Of a stretch of DNA of 64,000 bases, positions 48,487 to 56,599 are shown piece after piece (within the stretch, counting starts at the first letter, position 1; the number at the start of each line of letters is the position of its first letter). The position numbers and the translations under genes were made by a program. The notes below the pieces were generated by a model. The model saw only the letters and a list, made by a program, of their open reading frames with translations. It did not search any database and was not told the DNA's origin. The DNA is from Marmoricola sp. Leaf446 (lineage in GTDB: Bacteria > Actinomycetota > Actinomycetes > Propionibacteriales > Nocardioidaceae), in contig NZ_LMRF01000003.1 in NCBI RefSeq assembly GCF_001424755.1, positions 1 through 64,000 of the forward strand, read 5' to 3'.

Positions 48487-49710
48487 GTGGCGGCGATGGG
48501 CTCCTCAGGTGCTGCGCCGGCGGCGGTCGACGAGGTCCTCCGCGTGCTGGCCCGGGCCGACGACGTCGACTTCCAGGACCTGCTGCGACTCGCGGCGGGG
48601 CTGTGCGACGCGGAGGCCGCCGGGGTGACCATCCGCCGCGAGGAGATCTTCCACGTGCCGCTGACCTACGGCATCGAGCCGTTCGTGTGCCCGGCCGACG
48701 ACACCTTCTGCGCCACCGTGATGGACCGCGACGAGGTGGTCGTGGTCCGCGACGCGCAGGACCACGCGGCGTACCGCACCATCAGCTGGGTCGACGGCAC
48801 CCGCGCCAGCAGCCGGTTCTACGCCTCGGCCCCGCTGCACACCCCCGACGGCGTCTCGCTCGGCCGGTTGTGCGTCATCGACCCCCGGCCCCACGACCTG
48901 GGTCCGATGCAGCGACGCTCGCTCTCCACCCTCGCCGCCAGCGTGGCCCAGCTGATCGAGCTGCGGCTGCGGCGCGAGGCCGACCCGGGCATCACCCGGC
49001 CCGACGGCGAGGCGGCGACCACCGTCATCAGCCAGATCGCGGCCGAGCTGAGCCACGACATGCGAGTCCCCCTGGCGGCGCTCACGGCCGGCGTCGAGCT
49101 GCTCGAGGACCAGCTGGCCGGCCACCGCACCCCCGCGGTCGCCACCCTGCTCGACCGGATGCGCAGCTCGGCCGGCCGGCTGCTGCGGATGCTCGAGCAG
49201 AACCTCGACGTCGACCCCGTGGAGACCCGGCGCGGCAGCACCGACGTCGACCTCGGTCGGGTCGTCGAGCAGCTGGTCGCCGACTCCGCCCACGTGCTGG
49301 ACCCCGTCGGCGCGGTCGTGGAGACGCGCAACCTCCCGGTCGTGCGGGCCGATCCCGACGCGATGTACTCCGTGCTGCAGAACCTGCTGGGCAACGCGGT
49401 GAAGTTCGCCCGCCCCGACGTCGCGCCCTGGATCCGGGTGACCGCGCGACGCCGTCCCGGGGGCTACCGGATCGCGGTCCGCGACAACGGCGTCGGCATC
49501 CCCGACGAGCGCCGGGTGCAGGCGTTCGCGCTGTTCCAGCGCGGTGACCACGACGTCGAGGGGCACGGCATCGGGCTGGCGACCGTGTCCCGGCTGGTGC
49601 GTGCCCACGGCGGCCGCGCCGGGATCGAGTCGGTGCCCGAGGGCGGCACCGAGGTCTGGTTCGAGCTGCCCGACCAGACCGGACCCGCGGCGTCGCCGAC
49701 CACTGGCTAG
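48487..49710 (+). CDS. cytoplasmic GAF-domain sensor histidine kinase
   Basis: 407 residues, no membrane helix. A GAF domain (about 20-160; DDTFCATVMDRDEVVVVRDA, SRFYASAPLHTPDG) is followed by a HisKA H-box ELSHDMRVPL (about residue 190), N-box NLLGNAVKFA, G1 DNGVGIPD and G2 GHGIGLATV. It autophosphorylates on the His in response to a cytoplasmic signal. No response regulator is next to it, so it is an orphan kinase here. GGAGAG precedes the GTG start; a TACATT at 48422-48427 may be the -10. Confidence 0.87.
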   Translation: MAAMGSSGAAPAAVDEVLRVLARADDVDFQDLLRLAAGLCDAEAAGVTIRREEIFHVPLTYGIEPFVCPADDTFCATVMDRDEVVVVRDAQDHAAYRTISWVDGTRASSRFYASAPLHTPDGVSLGRLCVIDPRPHDLGPMQRRSLSTLAASVAQLIELRLRREADPGITRPDGEAATTVISQIAAELSHDMRVPLAALTAGVELLEDQLAGHRTPAVATLLDRMRSSAGRLLRMLEQNLDVDPVETRRGSTDVDLGRVVEQLVADSAHVLDPVGAVVETRNLPVVRADPDAMYSVLQNLLGNAVKFARPDVAPWIRVTARRRPGGYRIAVRDNGVGIPDERRVQAFALFQRGDHDVEGHGIGLATVSRLVRAHGGRAGIESVPEGGTEVWFELPDQTGPAASPTTG

Positions 49711-49713
49711 CGT
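49708..49713 (+). promoter_or_regulatory. leaderless -10 box TAGCGT
   Basis: Ends seven bases before the ATG at 49721 and includes the TAG stop of the kinase gene. Confidence 0.6.
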
Positions 49714-49720
49714 CGGGGGC

Positions 49721-50593
49721 ATGACGAACCCCGACCTCGGCACCCTCGGCTCCCTGCCCGTCCACCGCGTGGGCTACGGCGCGATGCAGCTGCCCGGCCC
49801 GGGCGTGATGGGTCCGCCGCGCGACCGCGACGAGGCGCTGGCCGTGCTGCGGCGAGCCGTCGAGCTGGGCGTCGACCACGTCGACACCTCGCAGTTCTAC
49901 GGCCCCGACGTCGCCAACGAGCTGATCCACGACGCCCTGCACCCCTACCCCGAGCCGCTCGTGCTGGTCTCCAAGGTCGGCGCCCGCCGCGACGCCGAGG
50001 GCGCCTGGCTCCCCGCCCAGCGGCCCGAGGAGCTGCGCCGCGGGGTCGAGGACAACCTGCGCACGCTCGACGTCGAGCGGCTCGGCGCGGTCAACCTGCG
50101 GCTGATGGACGCCGGCCACGACGTGCCGGCCGACCAGCTGGTGCCGCTGGAGGACCAGCTCGCCGAGATGGTGGCGCTGCGCGAGGAGGGCAAGATCGCC
50201 GGCGTCGGCCTCTCCAACGTGACGCTCGACCAGGTGCGGACGGCCGCGGAGACCACCGAGGTCGTCTGCGTGCAGAACCCCTTCAGCCTCGTCGACCAGC
50301 ACGACCTCGACGTGCTCGAGCTGTGCGCCGGGCTCGGCATCGCCTACGTGCCGTTCTTCCCGCTCGGCTCGGCCTTCCCCGGCATGCCCAAGGTGAGCGA
50401 GGACCCGCGGGTCCTCGCGGTGGCCGAGCGCCGCGGCGTCACGCCGGCCCAGGTCGGCCTCGCCTGGCTGCTCGCGCTGCGCGAGAACGTGCTGCTCATC
50501 CCGGGCACGTCGCGGGTGGCGCACCTCGAGGAGAACCTCGCCGTGCGCGACGTCGAGCTGACCGGGGAGGACCTGGCCGAGCTCGCCGGCTGA
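49721..50593 (+). CDS. aldo/keto reductase
   Basis: 290 residues. Catalytic Asp and Tyr in DHVDTSQFYGPD (about 50-60), Lys in LVSKVG (about 87), and NADPH-binding segments VPFFPLGS and LLIPGTSRVAHLEENL near the C-terminus. Reduces an aldehyde or ketone; substrate unknown. Terminator-like hairpin follows. Confidence 0.88.
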   Translation: MTNPDLGTLGSLPVHRVGYGAMQLPGPGVMGPPRDRDEALAVLRRAVELGVDHVDTSQFYGPDVANELIHDALHPYPEPLVLVSKVGARRDAEGAWLPAQRPEELRRGVEDNLRTLDVERLGAVNLRLMDAGHDVPADQLVPLEDQLAEMVALREEGKIAGVGLSNVTLDQVRTAAETTEVVCVQNPFSLVDQHDLDVLELCAGLGIAYVPFFPLGSAFPGMPKVSEDPRVLAVAERRGVTPAQVGLAWLLALRENVLLIPGTSRVAHLEENLAVRDVELTGEDLAELAG

Positions 50594-50602
50594 GCCCACC
50601 GG

Positions 50603-50627
50603 GCGCCCCCGTTGGGGTCAGGGGCGC
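50603..50627. terminator. bidirectional terminator-like hairpin
   Basis: GCGCCCC-N11-GGGGCGC in the gap between the convergent aldo/keto reductase and prfC genes. Confidence 0.55.
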
Positions 50628-52283
50628 TCAGCGCTCGCCGGCGAGCAGCGGCTCGAGGGTGAGGTCGGGGTGGTCCCGCTCCATCACGCTCATCCGCCAC
50701 TTGTCCGGCGCCAGCACCAGCAGGGTGCCGTCGTTGCGCTCGAGCACCTCCACCCCACGGACGCCCGCGAAGGTCGGCGCCGACGCCGCGTCGGTGCGCC
50801 GGGCCTGGCTGTAGCCGAGGGTCTCCAGGCGGATCGCCGCGCCGAACTCGTCGGCCATCCGGGCCGAGGCGACCTCGAACTGCATCGGGCCCACCGCAGC
50901 GAGCACCGGCGACTGGTTGCCGCGCAGGTCCGAGCGCAGCACCTGCACCACGCCCTCGCCGTCGAGCTGGTCGATGCCGCGCTGGAACTGCTTGAACCGA
51001 CCCCGGTCGACGGCCGTCGCCACCGCGAAGTGCTCGGGGGCGAAGGTCGCGATGGGCGGGAACTGCACCGGCTCGTCGACGTAGATGGTGTCGCCGATCT
51101 TGAGCGCGTTGGCGTTGACCAGGCCCACGATGTCGCCGGGGTACGCCGTGTCGAGGACCGCCCGGTCGCGGCCGAACACGCTCTGGGCGTACTTCGTCGC
51201 GAACGGCCGGCCGCTCTGCGCGTGCACCACGACCATGCCGCGCTCGAAGACGCCCGAGCAGACCCGGGCGAACGCCAGCCGGTCGCGGTGGTTGGTGTCC
51301 ATGCCGGCCTGCACCTTGAACACGAACGCGCTGAAGGGCGCGGTCACCTCGCGGACCTCGGCGAGGCGGCCGTCGGCGTCCTCCGTGCCGTGGTGGAACG
51401 GCGCCGCGGGGGGCGCCAGCTCGACCAGCGTCTCCAGGATGGTGGCCACGCCGAAGTTGAGGATGGCCGAGGCGAAGAGCACGGGCGTGGTGAACCCCGA
51501 CAGGAAGAGGTCCTGGTCGTGGTCGGCGCCGTCGGCCGCCAGCAGCTCGGACTCCTCGACGCTGGTCGTCCAGACGTCACCCTCGCGCTGCTCCGCCGTG
51601 CCGGCGTCCATCCGCTCCTCCGGGGCACGGGTGGCGCCGCCGGCGGTGCGGGTGTAGGCGACGTAGCCGCCGGTGCGCCGGTCGAGCACGCCGCGGAAGT
51701 CGCCCGCGATGCCGACCGGCCAGGTCAGGGGGGTCGGCACCAGCCCGATCTGGTCCTGGATCTCCTCCATCAGCGCGAGCGGGTCCAGGCCCGGCCGGTC
51801 CCACTTGTTGATGACGGTGATGACGGGGATGCCGCGGGCCTTGCAGACCCGGAAGAGCTTGAGCGTCTGCGGCTCCAGGCCCTTGGCCGCGTCGACCAGC
51901 ATCACCGCGGCGTCGACGGCCGAGAGCACGCGGTAGGTGTCCTCGGAGAAGTCGGAGTGGCCCGGGGTGTCGACGAGGTTGACGACGTGGTCGCCGTAGG
52001 CGAACTGCAGCGCCGCGGAGGTGATGGAGATGCCGCGGGCCTTCTCCATGTCCATCCAGTCCGAGACGGTCGCGCGGCGGCCGGCCTTGCCGTGGACCGC
52101 ACCCGCCTCGTTGATGACCTGCGCGTGCAGGGCCAGCGCCTCGGTCAGCGTCGACTTGCCCGCGTCGGGGTGGCTGATGACGGCGAACGTGCGGCGACGC
52201 AGCGCCTCCCGGCGTACGTCGTCGGTGGCGGGCTGCGAGGCGGTCTGCGAGGCGGGCGGCCTGGCGTCGGTGGGCGTGGAGAT
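50628..52283 (-). CDS. prfC: peptide chain release factor 3
   Basis: 551 residues if begun at the ATC at 52283. It is a translational GTPase that recycles RF1/RF2. P-loop SHPDAGKST (about residues 34-42), DWMDMEKARGISI, NLVDTPGHSDFSEDT and INKWDRPGLDP are the G motifs, with typical RF3 domains II-III after. The frame is open from the TAG at 52325, but the first ATG/GTG/TTG in it is at 52055, past the P-loop, so that cannot be the start. AGGA at 52293-52290, six bases before ATC at 52283, is the best ribosome-binding site. A CTG at 52313 placed six bases after the TAGCAT box is the alternative. Confidence 0.85.
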   Translation of the reverse strand: MSTPTDARPPASQTASQPATDDVRREALRRRTFAVISHPDAGKSTLTEALALHAQVINEAGAVHGKAGRRATVSDWMDMEKARGISITSAALQFAYGDHVVNLVDTPGHSDFSEDTYRVLSAVDAAVMLVDAAKGLEPQTLKLFRVCKARGIPVITVINKWDRPGLDPLALMEEIQDQIGLVPTPLTWPVGIAGDFRGVLDRRTGGYVAYTRTAGGATRAPEERMDAGTAEQREGDVWTTSVEESELLAADGADHDQDLFLSGFTTPVLFASAILNFGVATILETLVELAPPAAPFHHGTEDADGRLAEVREVTAPFSAFVFKVQAGMDTNHRDRLAFARVCSGVFERGMVVVHAQSGRPFATKYAQSVFGRDRAVLDTAYPGDIVGLVNANALKIGDTIYVDEPVQFPPIATFAPEHFAVATAVDRGRFKQFQRGIDQLDGEGVVQVLRSDLRGNQSPVLAAVGPMQFEVASARMADEFGAAIRLETLGYSQARRTDAASAPTFAGVRGVEVLERNDGTLLVLAPDKWRMSVMERDHPDLTLEPLLAGER

Positions 52284-52319
52284 GACGGGTCCTGGGTTCT
52301 CGTGGGCGGGCAGCCCCCC

Positions 52320-52325
52320 ATGCTA
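52320..52325 (-). promoter_or_regulatory. -10 box TAGCAT upstream of prfC
   Basis: Followed after six bases by an in-frame CTG (52313), and by the ATC candidate 42 bases from the box. It overlaps the in-frame TAG stop that limits the prfC frame. Confidence 0.5.
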
Positions 52326-52339
52326 CGTCGGCGGGCGGC

Positions 52340-53773
52340 TCACCCCGCCGGGCAGCGGGGGTAGAGCGCCCGGGTCGGGAACAGCCCCGGCGAGGCGTAC
52401 GCCGCGGGGTCGGTGAAGCGGCAGCCGTACGTCGGGGCGGCGACCGTCGACGCGGTCAGCACGTCGTCGCCGGCCGGACGCGCGACCGGGCGGCCCTTCG
52501 CGAGCCCGCGGCCGGGGCGCCGCGACTCCACCCAGCGGGTCAGGTCGTCCCAGGCGCGGCCCACCTCGGCGGGCGTGAACTCGCAGTGGCCGGCGGCGCG
52601 GACGGCCCGCTGCACCAGCAGGTCCGAGCGTCCCTGGCGGGCGACCTCACGGCGGTAGACCTGCTCCATCGAGAACGGCACGAACAGGTCGCCGAGGCCG
52701 TGCAGCGTCATCACCGGCACCCGCGGCCGGCCCTCGATGCGGGGCACCTGGGTGAGGCGGTGGGTGCGCCGGGACACCGGGTCGGTCGGCGCCACCCGCT
52801 GCACGCTTGCGTTGACGTCGACCGGGGTGTTGGGCGCGTAGGTGGTGCGGAGGTTCTGGGCGAGACGGCCGGCGTTCTCCGACAGCGGGCCGCCGTTGTC
52901 GGGCGTGTAGAGCGTGAACAGGAAGTCCTTCCAGACCGCGAAGGCCTGGTCGGCGCCGGGGCGCGGGCCGCCGGAGAGGTTCGTGGTGACCGCGCGCAGC
53001 TGCTTGCCGAGCTCGTTGGTGGTGTCCGGCCCGCCCGGCCGCAGCCCGGCCAACCCCAGCCGCTGCTGGATCACCGGCACGTCGGTAGTGAGGTAGTCGG
53101 CCGGCGGCGGGTAGACCTGGCGGTCGGCGAGGTCCTGGGCCACCAGGTTGTAGCCCAGGAAGTAGTCGAACAGCTCCTGGTCGCCCAGCACGCCGCACAT
53201 CGGCAGCGCGCCGTCGTACTCCCGGGGGTACTGCTCGAGCGAGCGGCCGATGACGTGGCCGCCCATCGAGACCCCGGCGAGGTAGGTGCGGCGCGGCTCG
53301 CGGCCGAGCTTCCTCGCCGCGAGGTCGGCCAGGCCCTTGGTCGTGGTGACGCCGGTGCGGACGTCGTAGGCGTTCTGGGCGTAGCTCGACGCGGCCCAGG
53401 CGTAGCCCTGGCGCAGCAGCCGCTCGCGCAGCCCGAACTGCGGCGCGTCGACAGTGAGGACCCGGCCGGTGCCGCGGTAGCCGTGGGCCCACATCACCAG
53501 CTCGCCGTTCCAGCGGGCGGGCACCTCGAGGTCGTACGCCGCGTGCTGGTGCACGCCCTGGACCACCCGGGTGGGGCGGCCGTCGACGACCAGCGGCGCC
53601 AGCGGCGGGTTGGCGATCGTGTAGCCCGGCAGCGGCTGGTCGCCGGGGACCGATGCCGGCCGACCCGCCTGCCGGACCTCGGCGACGCCGGTGCCCGGCA
53701 CCAGCGCCAGGGTGGTGGCCGCGGTGACGGCGGCGAGCGCGCCGGCGAGGGCGCGGCGGTGACGGACCAGCAT
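52340..53773 (-). CDS. secreted alpha/beta hydrolase
   Basis: 477 residues. Signal peptide (RRALAGALAAVTAATTLALVPGTGVA) and an alpha/beta hydrolase core: WNGELVMWAHGYRGTG near the oxyanion hole, nucleophile elbow AGVSMGGHVIG (Ser about 185), PVMTLHGLGDLFVPFS (acid) and AAGHCEFTP (catalytic His). A large insertion (about 215-310) may be a lid. Class could be esterase, PHB depolymerase-like or peptidase. ATG at 53773 with GGAGG upstream. Confidence 0.78.
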   Translation of the reverse strand: MLVRHRRALAGALAAVTAATTLALVPGTGVAEVRQAGRPASVPGDQPLPGYTIANPPLAPLVVDGRPTRVVQGVHQHAAYDLEVPARWNGELVMWAHGYRGTGRVLTVDAPQFGLRERLLRQGYAWAASSYAQNAYDVRTGVTTTKGLADLAARKLGREPRRTYLAGVSMGGHVIGRSLEQYPREYDGALPMCGVLGDQELFDYFLGYNLVAQDLADRQVYPPPADYLTTDVPVIQQRLGLAGLRPGGPDTTNELGKQLRAVTTNLSGGPRPGADQAFAVWKDFLFTLYTPDNGGPLSENAGRLAQNLRTTYAPNTPVDVNASVQRVAPTDPVSRRTHRLTQVPRIEGRPRVPVMTLHGLGDLFVPFSMEQVYRREVARQGRSDLLVQRAVRAAGHCEFTPAEVGRAWDDLTRWVESRRPGRGLAKGRPVARPAGDDVLTASTVAAPTYGCRFTDPAAYASPGLFPTRALYPRCPAG

Positions 53774-53866
53774 GACGGCCTCCGAGCAGGACGTGACGGG
53801 CGTCACAGTGGCGCCCGGCGCTCACCCTAGACCGGCAGGGCCGGGACGTCGCCCCTCGGCGGCCGG

Positions 53867-53872
53867 TAGCCT
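53867..53872 (+). promoter_or_regulatory. leaderless -10 box TAGCCT
   Basis: Ends seven bases before the GTG at 53880. Confidence 0.62.
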
Positions 53873-53879
53873 CCGCCGG

Positions 53880-54587
53880 GTGAACCGCAGCCGGGCCCTC
53901 TCCCCGTGGCTGCAGGTCCCCGTCGGCCTGGTGCTGCTCGCGGCCGGCCTCTACTCCCCCTGGCTCTTCGACGAGGACCGGCAGCGGGCCGAGGTCATGG
54001 CGTCCGACCGGGTCTGCGACCCCGGCACGGCCGTCGGCGCCGACGACTGCCTGGTGCCGGTGCCCGGGAGCCTCACCGACCGCCGCGGTCGCACCTCCCA
54101 GCGCTACCACTTCGAGCCGGACGACCCGGCGGTCGACGACGCCTGGGTGCGCTTCTCGGGTGACGAGACCAGCCGGGGCGGGGCGATGCCCACGCTGCTG
54201 GCGGGGGCTCCCGTGACGGCGTTGTACGCCGGGGACACGGTCGTGGCGTTCGACGTCGACGGCGAGCGGGTGGTCGAGATGTCGGGCGAGCCCGGCCGTG
54301 ACCGGACCACCCTGTGGGCCGGCCTCTGGCTCGGCTCGCTCGGCGCGTTGATGCTGCTCGGCGTCTGGCACCGCCGCACCTCCTGGGACGACTTCCCCCG
54401 GCGGGGGCGGACCGGCCTCGTCGGCGCGACCCTGACGACCGTCATGCTCGCGTCGTTCTGCGCCTTCTTCGCCGGCTCGCTGCGGGCCGAGCTCATCACG
54501 TTCGGCGTGGTCGCCGGCCCGGTGGCGCTGCTCGTGCTGTGGGGCCGGTGGCGGACGCGTCGCCGGACGCAGCGGTGGTCCGCCTAG
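53880..54587 (+). CDS. membrane protein of unknown function
   Basis: 235 residues. Four predicted helices: one near the N-terminus, then an extracytoplasmic domain of about 110 residues with two Cys, and three more helices (LWAGLWLGSLGALMLLGVW, LTTVMLASFCAFFAGSL, FGVVAGPVALLVLWG). The layout recalls DUF3592-type proteins, but I cannot assign it. Ends four bases into the convergent fetB-like gene. Confidence 0.62.
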   Translation: MNRSRALSPWLQVPVGLVLLAAGLYSPWLFDEDRQRAEVMASDRVCDPGTAVGADDCLVPVPGSLTDRRGRTSQRYHFEPDDPAVDDAWVRFSGDETSRGGAMPTLLAGAPVTALYAGDTVVAFDVDGERVVEMSGEPGRDRTTLWAGLWLGSLGALMLLGVWHRRTSWDDFPRRGRTGLVGATLTTVMLASFCAFFAGSLRAELITFGVVAGPVALLVLWGRWRTRRRTQRWSA

Positions 54588-55366
54588 CGCGGGAACGCTC
54601 CCGCCAGGTCCCGGCGCACGATCCGGGCGCGCGTCATCAGGCGCAGCATGACGGCGTTGGTCACGGCCTGCCCGGCCATCAGCCCGATCAGCACCAGCAC
54701 CTGGGCCGAGGCCGCCTCCAGGGGCGTCCCGCCGCCGAGCAGCACCCCGATGAAGGCGCCGGGCAGCGTCACCAGGCCGACGGTGCGGGTCTGGTCGATG
54801 CCGGGCACCAGCGCCTCCCGGGCCGAGGGCTGGACCACCAGGAAGGCCGCCTCGTGCTGCGGCAGCCCCAGGGCGAGGGCGGCCTCGTAGCGGCCGTGCT
54901 GCTGCACCAGCTCGTCGGAGGTACGCCGCCCGGTCAGCGTCGCCGCCGTCATGGTCCCGCCGACGACGATGCCGGCCACCGGCACGATCCCGGCGCCGGA
55001 GAAGGGGATGACGCCCGAGCCGAGGCTGAGCACCAACACGGGCAGCGCCCCCGCCGCCACGGCGAGGCCGACCCACCCGGCCTGTCGGGCCGGCACGTCG
55101 ACCCGCCTCGTCGCGGTGGCCACCGCCACGGCGTACATCACCAGGACGACCAGCAGCGACCACCAGACCGACGCGAGCGCGGCCGCGATCACGAGCGAGA
55201 CGGCCGCGAGCTGCACCACCGCCCGCACCGCCGCGACCAGCTGCTCGCGGGCCACGCCGGTGCGGGCGAGCACCGAGACGCCGACCGCCAGGGCGACGAG
55301 CAGCACCAGCACCACGGCCAGGCGCCAGTCGGGCGCCGGCGCGACGGACTCGACGAGCGGGATCAC
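54584..55366 (-). CDS. fetB: FetB/YbbM-like (UPF0014) membrane protein
   Basis: 260 residues, about seven helices. SGVIPFSGAGIVPVAGIVVGGTM, TLTGRRTSDEL and SAREALVPGIDQTRTVGLVTLPGAFIGVLLGGGTPLEAA segments match the UPF0014 family, of which E. coli FetB takes part in iron export with an ATPase (FetA). No ATPase gene is next to it here. Leaderless GTG start. Confidence 0.8.
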   Translation of the reverse strand: MIPLVESVAPAPDWRLAVVLVLLVALAVGVSVLARTGVAREQLVAAVRAVVQLAAVSLVIAAALASVWWSLLVVLVMYAVAVATATRRVDVPARQAGWVGLAVAAGALPVLVLSLGSGVIPFSGAGIVPVAGIVVGGTMTAATLTGRRTSDELVQQHGRYEAALALGLPQHEAAFLVVQPSAREALVPGIDQTRTVGLVTLPGAFIGVLLGGGTPLEAASAQVLVLIGLMAGQAVTNAVMLRLMTRARIVRRDLAGAFPR

Positions 55367-55373
55367 GCCGCTC

Positions 55374-55379
55374 AGGCTA
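55374..55379 (-). promoter_or_regulatory. leaderless -10 box TAGCCT for the fetB-like gene
   Basis: Ends seven bases before the GTG at 55366. Confidence 0.62.
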
Positions 55380-55413
55380 GGCGGGGGCGCTCGTCGCCGG
55401 GTCGCCGTGGCCG

Positions 55414-56490
55414 TCAGACGTTGAAGCGGAACTCCACGACGTCGCCGTCGGCCATGACGTAGTCCTTGCCCTCCATGCGCACCTTGCCGGCGCTCTTGGC
55501 GGCGGCCATGGAGCCGGCCTCGACGAGGTCGTCGAAGGAGACGATCTCGGCCTTGATGAAGCCCTTCTGGAAGTCGGTGTGGATGACGCCGGCGGCCTCG
55601 GGTGCGGTGGCGCCCTTGCGGACGGTCCAGGCGCGGGACTCCTTGGGGCCGGCGGTGAGGTAGGTCTGCAGGCCGAGGGTGTCGAAGCCGACCCGGGCCA
55701 GGACGTCGAGCCCGGGCTCGTCGACGCCGGTCTCGGCGAGCATCTCGCGGGCCTCGTCGTCGTCGCCGAGCTCGACCAGCTCGGCCTCGAACTTGGCGTC
55801 GAGGAAGATCGCCTCGGCCGGGGCGACGATGTCGCGCATCCGCTGCTTGAGCTCCTCGTCGCCGAGCTCGTCGGCGTCGCAGTTGAAGACGTAGATGTAG
55901 GGCTTGGCGGTCAGCAGCGACAGCTCGCGGACGAGGTCGCGGTCGATCTTCGTCGAGCTGATCGGTGTACCGGCCTCCAGGGCCTCGAGGGCCTCCCGAG
56001 CGGCGGCGAGGTTGGCGGCCCTGGCCTTGTCACCGCGGGCCTCCTTCTCCAGCCGGGGCACCGCCTTCTCGACCGTCTGCAGGTCGGCGAGGATCATCTC
56101 GGTCTGGATCGTGGAGATGTCCGAGGCGGGGTCGACCTTGCCGTCGACGTGGGTGACGTCCTCGTCGCGGAAGACGCGGGTGACCTGGCAGATGGCCGAG
56201 GACTCCCGGATGTGGGAGAGGAACTTGTTGCCCAGGCCCTCCCCCTGGGAGGCGCCGGCGACGATGCCGGCGATGTCGACGAACTCCACCGTGGCGGGCA
56301 GGACCTTGGCCGACGAGAAGATCCCGGCGAGCACGCCGAGGCGGCTGTCGGGGACCCCGACGACGCCGACGTTGGGCTCGATCGTCGCGAACGGGTAGTT
56401 CGCCGCGAGCACGTCGTTCTTGGTCAGCGCGTTGAAGAGGGTCGACTTGCCGGCGTTGGGGAGTCCGACGATCCCGATGGTGAGGGCCAC
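55414..56490 (-). CDS. ychF: ribosome-binding ATPase YchF
   Basis: 358 residues, usual length. G1 GLPNAGKSTLFN at the N-terminus, DIAGIVAGASQGEGLGNKFLSHIRE, the altered G4 region (NCDADEL) that favours ATP, and the C-terminal TGS domain (AAGVIHTDFQKGFIKAE). An OLA1-family translation and stress factor. GTG at 56490 chosen because ALTIGIVG begins the family consensus; TAGACT ends eight bases upstream. Confidence 0.93.
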   Translation of the reverse strand: MALTIGIVGLPNAGKSTLFNALTKNDVLAANYPFATIEPNVGVVGVPDSRLGVLAGIFSSAKVLPATVEFVDIAGIVAGASQGEGLGNKFLSHIRESSAICQVTRVFRDEDVTHVDGKVDPASDISTIQTEMILADLQTVEKAVPRLEKEARGDKARAANLAAAREALEALEAGTPISSTKIDRDLVRELSLLTAKPYIYVFNCDADELGDEELKQRMRDIVAPAEAIFLDAKFEAELVELGDDDEAREMLAETGVDEPGLDVLARVGFDTLGLQTYLTAGPKESRAWTVRKGATAPEAAGVIHTDFQKGFIKAEIVSFDDLVEAGSMAAAKSAGKVRMEGKDYVMADGDVVEFRFNV

Positions 56491-56498
56491 GGGCGGCG

Positions 56499-56504
56499 AG
56501 TCTA
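56499..56504 (-). promoter_or_regulatory. leaderless -10 box TAGACT for ychF
   Basis: Ends eight bases before the GTG at 56490. Confidence 0.55.
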
Positions 56505-56599
56505 CGAGCGCAGGCACCGGGTCGCCGAATCGTCGCCGTACGCCCGGACGAGTGGGCCCGACCGGTGTGGCGCGCGTCACGACGGGGTAGACAAGGGGC

